DNA from: an uncultured Treponema sp.
GTDB lineage: Bacteria > Spirochaetota > Spirochaetia > Treponematales > Treponemataceae
Direction of reading: 5' to 3'
DNA length: 5,433 bases
Assembly (NCBI GenBank): GCA_937900125.1
Contig: CALCEK010000110.1
Span: 1-5,433, forward strand
Shown here in pieces: positions 1-5,432 of this stretch; position 1 is the stretch's first letter; each line of letters starts with the position of its first letter. Position numbers and translations under genes: made by a program. The notes under the pieces were generated by a model. It had not been told where the DNA came from. It saw nothing but the letters and a program-made list of their open reading frames with translations, and made no database searches.

Positions 1-57
1 TTTTTTTAAAAGAAGTGTGGTGTTTAAAAGACGGGCGGGATTTTTTTCTTTGCGGAG

Positions 58-130
58 GAGGGCATAGATTCTTCGGGCTACGCCCTCAGGATGACTTGCA
101 AAAGCAGCGTAGCGGCGAAATATCTATGCT
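58..130. repeat. Intergenic inverted-repeat element upstream of cimA
   Basis: Two nested dyads are visible. An outer 8-base perfect pair, GCATAGAT (62-69) and ATCTATGC (122-129), brackets the element. Inside it, GAGGGC (58-63) can pair with GCCCTC (82-87), or the tighter GGGC-TAC-GCCC (75-85) can form. The text around 65-95, with 'attcttcgggctacgccctc' at its core, has the look of the short dispersed palindromic elements that occur between genes in many bacterial genomes; that is recall of style, not a match. No coding potential is convincing in 1-187. With one copy in view its repetitive nature cannot be shown here. Confidence 0.4.
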
Positions 131-140
131 AATGTCGCGC

Positions 141-174
141 CACTGTTTCGCAAAACAAAGCACTGCCCCGCAAA
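141..174. repeat. Two imperfect direct repeats, period 20
   Basis: CACTGTTTCGCAAA (141-154) is followed 20 bases later by CACTGCCCCGCAAA (161-174), with 11 of 14 positions identical. Only two units are present and similarity fades after the shared CGCAAA. It sits just upstream of the putative cimA promoter, so it could be a pair of protein binding sites or simply part of the intergenic element at 58-130. Confidence 0.25.
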
Positions 175-187
175 GTTCCCGCTTACC

Positions 188-216
188 TTGCACAAAAGTG
201 CGTTTTTTTGTATAGT
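188..216 (+). promoter_or_regulatory. Putative cimA promoter, leaderless arrangement
   Basis: TTGCAC (188-193) and TATAGT (211-216) are separated by 17 bases, a good sigma-70-type match. The -10 box ends only 7 bases before the ATG at 224, so transcription would start at or next to the start codon. The same stretch contains a small dyad, GCAC-AAAA-GTGC (190-201), followed by T7 (203-209). That could instead be read as a weak intrinsic terminator of something upstream, although a 4-base stem is short for that. Confidence 0.5.
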
Positions 217-223
217 TTTTTCT

Positions 224-1822
224 ATGGCGACAAAAATAGAAATTCTTGATTCTACATTGCGGGACGGCTCTCAGGGCGAGGGCATTTCTTATTCTGTGCA
301 AGACAAAATTCACATTGTTCAAGCTCTTGACGAACTTGGCGTAACATATATTGAAGCGGGAAACCCTGGCAGCAATCCTAAAGATATGGATTTTTTCCAA
401 CGAGCAAAAACGCTAAACCTAAAAAATGCGCATCTTGTGGCATTCGGGTCAACGCGCAGGCGGGATTCTTCTTGTGCCGAAGATGCGAATCTGCAAAGTT
501 TGCTTTCTGCCGAAACTCAAGATGTAGTTATTTTTGGCAAAACTTGGGATTTTCAGGTGACGGAAATTTTACACGCGACTCTTGAAGAAAACCTTGATAT
601 GATTCGCGATACAACCGAATATTTGACAAGACGCGGACGCAACGTGGTGTATGACGCAGAACATTTTTTTACGGGTTTTTTTCAAAATGAAGAATATGCG
701 CTAAAAACATTGCGGGCTGCCATTGACGGAGGTGCTACGGTTTTGACTCTTTGCGAAACAAAAGGCGGCTGTATGATTTCCGATTGCCAAAAAGCGGTAA
801 AGCGCGTTGTGGAAGAATTTGGTAATGGTGCGGTAATCGGGATTCACACTCACAATGATTCGGGGCTTGCAGTTGCAAACACTCTTGTTGCCGTTGAAGC
901 GGGAGCTAGGCACGTGCAGGGCGTTCTTTTGGGTTTTGGCGAGCGGACAGGAAATGCCAATTTAAGTACAATCATTGCGGATTTGCAGTTAAAAATGGGG
1001 TACAATTGTATTCCTCAGGAAAACATTGCAAAACTCACGCCAATTTGCAAGCGGGTTGCGGAAATTACAAATATCCCCTTGAATTCGGGATTGCCTTATG
1101 TTGGACAAAATGCTTTTGCGCATAAAGCGGGAATGCACATTGATGCGGTTTTAAAAAATCCGAGTGCCTATGAGCATATTTCGCCCGATGTAGTTGGAAA
1201 CGAGCGGGTGTTTTTGATGAGTGAAGTTGCGGGGCGCAGTATGATAATCGAAAAAATCAAAAAGTTCGATTCTTCAATTACAAAAAATTCCCCCGTTGTT
1301 GCAGAAATCGTCCGAAAAGTAAAAGAAAAAGAACACGAAGGTTATCAGTTTGAAGGCGCAGATGGCAGTTTTGAACTTTTAGTCAGAAAATCAATCGGAA
1401 AATATCAGCCATTTTTTAATTTACACTATTACAAAACGAGTGACGAAAGTCCGCTTATAGAAAAAGGGCTGTATTCATTTGCGCAACTAAAAATTGATGT
1501 TGACGGGAATTTTCAGATTGCGGCGGGAGAGGGAAATGGCCCTGTTAATGCGTTGGACAACGCCTTGCGCCAAGCTTTAAAGCCATTTTATCCTTCGGTA
1601 GAAAGCATTCATCTTACCGATTACAAAGTGCGCGTTTTAGACGGCAAAAGTGCAACCGCCAGCCGTGTTCGCGTTTTAATTGAAAGTTCCGATGGCAATG
1701 ACAGTTGGACAACGATGGGTGTCAGTTGCGATGTTGTAGAAGCTTCGTGGATGGCATTAGTCGATTCTTTTGAATACAAATTGATTAAAGATATAGAAAA
1801 AAAGTACCAGAAATTTATCTAA
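224..1822 (+). CDS. cimA: (R)-citramalate synthase
   Basis: Condenses pyruvate with acetyl-CoA to (R)-citramalate in the cytoplasm, the first step of the threonine-independent route to 2-oxobutanoate and isoleucine. The 532-residue protein has the CimA layout. The N-terminal HMGL-like TIM barrel opens with DSTLRDGSQGEG (residues 9-20, with the catalytic R12-D13 pair), carries the metal-binding HTHND (208-212) and GFGERTGNANL (237-247), and is followed by HKAGMHIDAVL (300-310). The C-terminal LeuA-type regulatory domain (about 400-530) includes GEGNGPVNALDNALRQAL and DYKVRVLDG. Length and C-terminal text fit CimA better than 2-isopropylmalate synthase or homocitrate synthase. ETKGG (178-182) stands where relatives usually have DTNGG. 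I chose ATG 224 because it begins directly before the conserved text; the in-frame TTG at 188 lies within the putative promoter. No Shine-Dalgarno sequence precedes 224. No leuCD-type partner genes are in the window. Feedback control by isoleucine is a family property, not shown here. Confidence 0.93.
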   Translation: MATKIEILDSTLRDGSQGEGISYSVQDKIHIVQALDELGVTYIEAGNPGSNPKDMDFFQRAKTLNLKNAHLVAFGSTRRRDSSCAEDANLQSLLSAETQDVVIFGKTWDFQVTEILHATLEENLDMIRDTTEYLTRRGRNVVYDAEHFFTGFFQNEEYALKTLRAAIDGGATVLTLCETKGGCMISDCQKAVKRVVEEFGNGAVIGIHTHNDSGLAVANTLVAVEAGARHVQGVLLGFGERTGNANLSTIIADLQLKMGYNCIPQENIAKLTPICKRVAEITNIPLNSGLPYVGQNAFAHKAGMHIDAVLKNPSAYEHISPDVVGNERVFLMSEVAGRSMIIEKIKKFDSSITKNSPVVAEIVRKVKEKEHEGYQFEGADGSFELLVRKSIGKYQPFFNLHYYKTSDESPLIEKGLYSFAQLKIDVDGNFQIAAGEGNGPVNALDNALRQALKPFYPSVESIHLTDYKVRVLDGKSATASRVRVLIESSDGNDSWTTMGVSCDVVEASWMALVDSFEYKLIKDIEKKYQKFI

Positions 1823-1950
1823 AAGAAAGTTTTTGTATCGCATTGAACGCATTGTTTCCCAGTCGTTTTTCGCTCTTACGATGGAATTTTAGCAGATTTC
1901 ATTAAATTGTGCAAATATAGCCAATTGATATTCATCTTGTTGAAAATCAT
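1823..1950. other. Non-coding spacer after cimA
   Basis: AT-rich sequence with no convincing ORF. I find no GC-rich hairpin followed by a T run, so no intrinsic terminator for cimA can be named; only a 4-base dyad (TCGT 1863-1866, ACGA 1878-1881) is present. GCATTG occurs twice within about 15 bases near 1840-1855, too short to mean much. Confidence 0.5.
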
Positions 1951-2139
1951 ATGGATAAAATTGACGAAGCTTACCTTCAGAAATTCTTTAAGGCTTACAT
2001 TGATAGTCTTAAAACTACCGTCGAAGGAAGCGAAGAGTCTAAGAAGGCTCTGGAATATTCGCCAATGTGCAAGTGCCACTCGGACGTGGGGAGTGTGCGA
2101 AACTCGTCCATTGTGCGCTCAAAGATTCCCATCACGTAG
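1951..2139 (+). pseudogene. Probable 5' remnant of an unrecognised gene
   Basis: The reading frame from ATG 1951 begins with about 36 residues that look like genuine protein: MDKIDEAYLQKFFKAY, then a charged helical stretch ending in SKKALEYS near 2060. After that the frame runs antisense through the tetR remnant and reads as low-quality Cys/Ser-rich sequence to a stop at 2139. I therefore read 1951 to about 2060 as the surviving 5' end of a gene whose remainder was deleted. I do not recognise the family. No clear ribosome binding site precedes the ATG, which weakens the call. The alternative is a chance ORF in non-coding DNA. Confidence 0.35.
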
Positions 2140-2342
2140 TCGGCATACGGCTTTACGAGTGCGTCGAACAACTCCTCCTTGCTTTTGAAGTAGCCGTAGA
2201 ACGCGCCCGTTGTAACGCCCACATTGCGCACTATTTTGCGGAGCGACGCGCCACGGAATCCTTTCTCAAGGAATTCTGTCTGCGCCGAAGTCAATATGTT
2301 CTGCAATGTCCCCGTTTCCGCTCCCCGCACGACCACCCCCAT
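1995..2342 (-). pseudogene. TetR/AcrR-family regulator, truncated to its DNA-binding domain
   Basis: The 115-residue frame starts at ATG 2342. Residues 10-57 form a classic TetR N-terminal domain: TLQNILTSAQTEFLEKGF (helix 1), GASLRKIVRNVGVTTGAFYGYF (helix-turn-helix) and KSKEELFDALV (helix 4). The similarity continues through residue 97 (GEYS, base 2052). The last 18 residues are the antisense of the + strand remnant at 1951-2060. Family members are usually about 190-210 residues, so most of the C-terminal ligand-binding and dimerisation domain is missing. Upstream AAGGA-type sequence (about 2355-2360) is a weak, distant ribosome binding site. It lies 66 bases downstream of the lipoprotein gene on the same strand, so its original target may have been a neighbouring gene. 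A short DNA-binding protein may still be made, but dimeric function is doubtful. Confidence 0.75.
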
Positions 2343-2362
2343 AACGCAAATCGATTCCTTAT

Positions 2363-2392
2363 AGGATAGCTGTCATTATGGGGCAGTGTCAA
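2363..2392 (-). promoter_or_regulatory. Putative tetR-remnant promoter
   Basis: On the - strand, TTGACA (2392-2387) and TATCCT (2368-2363) are 18 bases apart, ending about 20 bases before the ATG at 2342. The + strand carries TGTCA twice (2371-2375 and 2387-2391), and the short dyad TCCT-TAT-AGGA (2356-2366) overlaps the -10 box. Such a dyad could be an autoregulatory operator, but its arms are only 4 bases. Confidence 0.5.
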
Positions 2393-2408
2393 TATAGCGG
2401 GAGAAAAC

Positions 2409-3344
2409 TTAATTTTCAAAATTCGCTGTTGCTACAAAACTGCTCACTGTTTGCGCATCGTCCGCGAACGAGACGACTGTTTTTCCATCGATTTTTTCCG
2501 ATGTACCGAGTACGAATGATGTTGCCGTATACACGCCTTTTTCTGTTACGAATGTGAGTGCGGTAATGTTTTTCCCTGCGAGTGAGGAATCTGAACTTGC
2601 GCCGAATTCGCTTCCGCGCCACACATTTTTGAGCATGGTCAAGCCGTAGTGCTTTCCGTCAGCGGTGGTGGCGATGATTGCACGGACAGTGTTTAGCTTT
2701 GCAGAAGAAATCTCCTCTCCTTCTACAACTTGTGCCGTATCGGCATCGTCAAACGAGAGCGCGGTTTTTCCTGCGTCAGTGTAGAGCGCGTACTCAAAGC
2801 CCTTTGTGTGCTTGGGGGCAGCTTTTTGCGCAATGTAGAGTACGCCTATGTCCTGCGGTGTGCCGACAAGTTTCCCGAATGTAAGCGAGCCGTCTTTGAG
2901 AAAAGCTTCTTTGTAATAGGCGGGAGTTTCTTCTAGCACATAATAACTGTAGGCGTTGCTTTCGTACAGATTTTGTTTTCCTGTATAGCGGAGCGTGGTC
3001 GTCTTACCTTTGGTCGCCACCGTCAAATCAAGTGCGGGAGATTGCGCGTTAATTTCGGTAAAGCCTGATTTTTCCAACGCCTTCTTGCTTACTTTGATTG
3101 GAATTGTGATTCCTGCAAAAGTCGTGTTTTCCACCGAATCCGCTTTTTCGTGAAACGTGCCGTAGGTAAGGCTTCCGTTTGAAACTTTAACGGTGGCAGA
3201 AGAAAGTACATCGAACGAGTCGGTTTCCTCCGCAAAGAATTCGGCAAATGGAATATTCGCAAGCACAAACACATCGTCCGAGCATGACGAAAACATCAGA
3301 GCGGCACAGAATGCCGCAGCAACCACCATACATTTTCTTTTCAT
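2409..3344 (-). CDS. Predicted lipoprotein, Tp47-like
   Basis: A 311-residue exported protein. MKRK is followed by a hydrophobic core (residues 6-18) and FSSC with Cys21, a lipobox of the relaxed spirochaetal kind; the mature chain begins CSDDVF and would be lipid-anchored. The body is rich in beta-prone Thr/Ser/Val sequence. Landmarks are NIPFAEFFAEE (30-40), DVLSSAT (45-51), YYVLEETPAYYKE (134-146) and YGLTMLKNVWRG (233-244). From memory these resemble lipoproteins annotated with penicillin-binding Tp47-type domains in treponemes and some gut Firmicutes; I cannot verify this, and no catalytic activity should be assumed. ATG 3344 has a strong Shine-Dalgarno sequence 7 bases upstream. The gene begins 23 bases after the pyrKD stop on the same strand, so it is probably co-transcribed. 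No terminator is evident after its TAA. The function is unknown. Confidence 0.8.
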   Translation of the reverse strand: MKRKCMVVAAAFCAALMFSSCSDDVFVLANIPFAEFFAEETDSFDVLSSATVKVSNGSLTYGTFHEKADSVENTTFAGITIPIKVSKKALEKSGFTEINAQSPALDLTVATKGKTTTLRYTGKQNLYESNAYSYYVLEETPAYYKEAFLKDGSLTFGKLVGTPQDIGVLYIAQKAAPKHTKGFEYALYTDAGKTALSFDDADTAQVVEGEEISSAKLNTVRAIIATTADGKHYGLTMLKNVWRGSEFGASSDSSLAGKNITALTFVTEKGVYTATSFVLGTSEKIDGKTVVSFADDAQTVSSFVATANFEN

Positions 3345-3351
3345 ATTTTTA

Positions 3352-3359
3352 CTCCTCTT
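3352..3359 (-). promoter_or_regulatory. Strong ribosome binding site of the lipoprotein gene
   Basis: AAGAGGAG on the - strand, 7 bases before ATG 3344. It is the best Shine-Dalgarno match in the window. It fixes the start codon and allows translation independent of the upstream pyrKD frame in a shared mRNA. Confidence 0.85.
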
Positions 3360-3367
3360 TATGAAGT

Positions 3368-5248
3368 TCAGTTTTTTTCTGCATTTATCATGTCTTTTAA
3401 GTCGGCAAAACGCCCCTTCTCGTCTGTTCGCGCTGCATGATGACGCTCAACCTGCGCAATTCCACGCATTTCCGCAAGGTTTTTGTAGCCGTGAGTTTTC
3501 ATAAAATTCTTTAATCCTTCCGTTACTTCACGTGCTACGTTGGGGTTGGTAAACTTTGCTTGTCCAATTTCTACCGCGCTTGCCCCCGCCATGATGAACT
3601 CCACTGCGTCCTGCCATGTAGCAATGCCCCCGATTCCTACCACAGGCACACGCCTATCTTCTGGGAGTTTGTTGATTTCTTGCACTACATCATAGACAAT
3701 GCGCAATGCTAGCGGTTTGAGACCTGGTCCGCTGTAGCCTGCGTGTACATTGTTAAAGAAAGGTTTTCCTTTTTCAATGTCTATCGCTACGCCGTGTATC
3801 ATGTTGATGAGGCTGATTGCATTTGCCCCCGCATTGATACATGCCACTGCAATGGGACGGTTGTCTGGTGCGTTGGGAGAAAGTTTTACCATGAGAGGCT
3901 TTTTTGTTACTGCGCGAACAGAGGAAACGCAGTAGAATGCCGTTTCTGCGCTCATGCCCCATGCAAGACCTGCCGCCTTGATATTAGGGCAACTAATGTT
4001 TAGCTCAATCATGTCGCAGTTTGTTTGGTCAAGAAGTCTCGCACCCTCCACGTAGGAGGCGATGTCGCTTCCCGCAAGGTTTGCAATTACAACAGGACCA
4101 AGCCCTAGCATATCGGGTAAAAGTTCTTTTATAAAATAGGGAATACCAGGATTTTGTAGACCAATGGAGTTCATGTTCCCGCCCGCCACTTCAAGACTGC
4201 GCTCTCCGTGATTCCCCTCTCGCGGTTCAAGTGTAACGCCTTTTGATACAATTCCACCCCAGTCTGCAACATCGCTCACACCGCGGAAGTTTTGCCCAAA
4301 AGCAAATGTGCCACCACTTGCAATCACAGGGTTGGAAAAGTTCACACCTGCAATCTCTACGCTTACGTCTGGCTCCACGTCTTTTGGAAGTGCAGGGCGG
4401 CGAGGTGCTGGCTTTGGAAAGTCCAGTATACGAGAGTCAAACACGGGACCATCTTTGCAACAACGCTTAAGTCCTTCCGAGGTTTCGATTGTGCAGCCAA
4501 GACATGCTCCTAGTCCGCAAAGCATTCTATGTTCCATGCTGATGTAGCAGAGTATCCCTAGCTTTTCTGCCACCGCCTTAACGTATGCAAGTGCTGGCGC
4601 GGGGCCGCAAGCGTAAATGACCTTATAGCCTGCTTTTTGTATTGCATCTTCTGAGAGTGCTTCGGGAAGCATTCCCTTGACCCCGACTGAGCCATCGTCA
4701 GTGGTGATAAGAATATTAGAAGCATTCAGATATTCAAGACCGTAGCTTCCTGTCTTGAAACTTGCATAGAAGTCGTAGGATTTAGGCGGAAGCGTAGATG
4801 CAAAATTTGCCACAGGCGCAACCCCGATTCCCGCTCCAACAAGGCAGATTTTTCCCTCACTTTCCGCAGGTGGTGTTGGCCACGGGGTACCCATTGGACC
4901 TATGACTGTCACCATATCGCCTGTGTTAAGCTTGCACAATTCTTTTGTACCCGCTCCCTTTTCCAGAATCATAAACTGCACAGAAACATTGCGACTCCCA
5001 TCTGCACATTCCTTTGTTTCTACGTGATAGACGCTGATAGGGCGGTTGTAGCGTACTGCGGTATGCTTTGCTCGTATTAAGCAGAACTGTCCAGGTAGCG
5101 GAGCGGTCTGCGCCGAGCGCTCAAAAGTCAGTGTTACCTGCAAAATGTACACATTCGGCTGCCCCTCTACGCGATGGCAAAAATCAATGGGAGCGTCGCC
5201 AAAGAACTGCGTTCCCTTTCCGTCTTTATCTATCAATGCTGCATCCAT
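3368..5248 (-). CDS. pyrKD: Fused dihydroorotate dehydrogenase B: PyrK electron-transfer domain + PyrD catalytic domain
   Basis: Oxidises dihydroorotate to orotate with NAD+ as final acceptor, in cytoplasmic UMP synthesis. The 626-residue chain joins two normally separate subunits. Residues 1 to about 275 are PyrK: FAD-binding RPISV (69-73), nucleotide-binding VGAGIGVAPV (137-146), and the 2Fe-2S ligands C244, C249, C252 and C264 in MLCGLGACLGC and CCKDGPVF. A Pro-rich linker (about 278-292) leads to PyrD (about 294-600): NSIGLQNPG (360-368), NISCPN (417-422) with C420 as the class 1 catalytic base, VKLSPN (454-459), GIGGI (538-542) and AGASAVEIGQA (554-564) at the FMN site. Every expected motif is present, so it looks active. 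Oddities are an extra Cys (C263) beside the last Fe-S ligand and INMIHG where INT is usual. ATG 5248 is preferred over GTG 5260, because GGAG lies 6 bases before the ATG and the GTG itself abuts that site. The separate form pairs PyrD2 with PyrK2; the fusion fixes a 1:1 ratio. Confidence 0.93.
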   Translation of the reverse strand: MDAALIDKDGKGTQFFGDAPIDFCHRVEGQPNVYILQVTLTFERSAQTAPLPGQFCLIRAKHTAVRYNRPISVYHVETKECADGSRNVSVQFMILEKGAGTKELCKLNTGDMVTVIGPMGTPWPTPPAESEGKICLVGAGIGVAPVANFASTLPPKSYDFYASFKTGSYGLEYLNASNILITTDDGSVGVKGMLPEALSEDAIQKAGYKVIYACGPAPALAYVKAVAEKLGILCYISMEHRMLCGLGACLGCTIETSEGLKRCCKDGPVFDSRILDFPKPAPRRPALPKDVEPDVSVEIAGVNFSNPVIASGGTFAFGQNFRGVSDVADWGGIVSKGVTLEPREGNHGERSLEVAGGNMNSIGLQNPGIPYFIKELLPDMLGLGPVVIANLAGSDIASYVEGARLLDQTNCDMIELNISCPNIKAAGLAWGMSAETAFYCVSSVRAVTKKPLMVKLSPNAPDNRPIAVACINAGANAISLINMIHGVAIDIEKGKPFFNNVHAGYSGPGLKPLALRIVYDVVQEINKLPEDRRVPVVGIGGIATWQDAVEFIMAGASAVEIGQAKFTNPNVAREVTEGLKNFMKTHGYKNLAEMRGIAQVERHHAARTDEKGRFADLKDMINAEKN

Positions 5249-5254
5249 GACACA

Positions 5255-5258
5255 CTCC
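5255..5258 (-). promoter_or_regulatory. Ribosome binding site deciding the pyrKD start
   Basis: GGAG on the - strand, 6 bases before ATG 5248. The in-frame GTG at 5260-5258 would overlap this site and has no purine-rich sequence of its own upstream, which favours the ATG. Confidence 0.6.
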
Positions 5259-5267
5259 ACACAAAAT

Positions 5268-5283
5268 GTTAGTTATTGCTAAC
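5268..5283. promoter_or_regulatory. Operator-like dyad centred on the pyrKD transcription start
   Basis: GTTAG (5268-5272) and CTAAC (5279-5283) are perfect inverted arms around a 6-base spacer. The dyad overlaps the edge of the -10 box and is centred on the predicted start site, where a bound repressor would block initiation. The arms are only 5 bases, so chance cannot be excluded. Confidence 0.4.
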
Positions 5284-5310
5284 TATATAATGACACTCGC
5301 GTTCTGTCAA
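5282..5310 (-). promoter_or_regulatory. pyrKD promoter
   Basis: TTGACA (5310-5305) and TATAGT (5287-5282) on the - strand are separated by exactly 17 bases, a near-consensus housekeeping promoter. Transcription would begin near 5275, giving an untranslated leader of roughly 27 bases. That is too short for a PyrR-type attenuator, so any control is more likely by a repressor or activator at the dyads around it. Confidence 0.75.
5291..5309. promoter_or_regulatory. Dyad overlapping the -35 box of pyrKD
   Basis: TGACA (5291-5295) and TGTCA (5305-5309) are inverted around 9 bases. One arm is the -35 hexamer itself and the other lies in the spacer between the promoter boxes. Part of the symmetry comes from the promoter consensus, so this may be incidental. 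Confidence 0.3.
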
Positions 5311-5326
5311 GCAAAGACGAACACGT

Positions 5327-5341
5327 ATTTTGTAACAAAAT
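5327..5341. promoter_or_regulatory. 15-base palindrome upstream of the pyrKD promoter
   Basis: ATTTTGTAACAAAAT is a perfect 7-1-7 inverted repeat (arms 5327-5333 and 5335-5341), lying 16 bases behind the -35 box. The 7-1-7 form and the position suit a transcription factor site; I do not recognise a known consensus. An AT-rich UP element is another reading. Confidence 0.45.
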
Positions 5342-5343
5342 TG

Positions 5344-5389
5344 GGCACTCTCTCTAGAAATCCACTGTCGTGTATTTTTAGAGAGTGCC
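5344..5389. terminator. Hairpin, possible terminator or structured element
   Basis: GGCACTCTCT (5344-5353) and AGAGAGTGCC (5380-5389) form a perfect 10-base stem. After a 2-base bulge (5354-5355) it can continue through 5356-5360 paired with 5375-5379. The + strand has no immediate T run after it (TTTT at 5396-5399 lies inside the next hairpin); the - strand is followed by CCAATTTTG. It is therefore not a standard intrinsic terminator in either direction, though it could end transcription of an unseen neighbour. Confidence 0.4.
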
Positions 5390-5390
5390 T

Positions 5391-5432
5391 GCGAGTTTTA
5401 AGTCGTTGTAATATCACGACTTAAAACATCGC
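5391..5432. terminator. Long near-perfect hairpin at the window edge
   Basis: GTTTTAAGTCGT (5395-5406) pairs perfectly with ACGACTTAAAAC (5416-5427) around a 9-base loop. GCGA (5391-5394) pairs with TCGC (5429-5432) past a single bulged A (5428), giving 16 paired bases. It lies one base from the hairpin at 5344-5389. It may terminate a gene beyond the window, or with its neighbour form a structured RNA or replication-type element; what follows is cut off by the window end. Confidence 0.45.

Noticed and set aside
15..215. Small + strand ORF with a GGAGGAGGG-like sequence inside it
   Set aside because: The product is low-complexity, has no recognisable fold, and runs over the inverted-repeat element. 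The purine run at 54-62 is not in front of any good start codon.
188..223. TTG start giving a 12-residue longer CimA
   Set aside because: The added residues are not CimA-like and the codon lies in the likely -35 box; ATG 224 begins directly before the conserved text.
1876..2079. Alternative - strand frame continuing the TetR protein after a frameshift
   Set aside because: Its sequence is hydrophobic and Phe/Asn-rich without the usual TetR C-terminal pattern, and the opposite strand reads better as protein, so a deletion junction fits better than a frameshift.
2409..3344. Open frames overlapping the lipoprotein gene on other frames and on the + strand
   Set aside because: They lack protein-like composition and ribosome binding sites; they are shadows of the lipoprotein gene, which has a signal peptide, lipobox and strong Shine-Dalgarno sequence.
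5249..5260. GTG start for pyrKD
   Set aside because: It would overlap the GGAG site that serves ATG 5248 and has no ribosome binding site of its own.
5249..5275. PyrR-type attenuator or pyrimidine riboswitch ahead of pyrKD
   Set aside because: The predicted leader is about 27 bases and contains no terminator or antiterminator pair.
5391..5432. Integron attC site (considered because some treponemes carry integrons)
   Set aside because: The hairpin lacks the RYYYAAC and GTTRRRY core boxes, and no cassette or integrase is in view.
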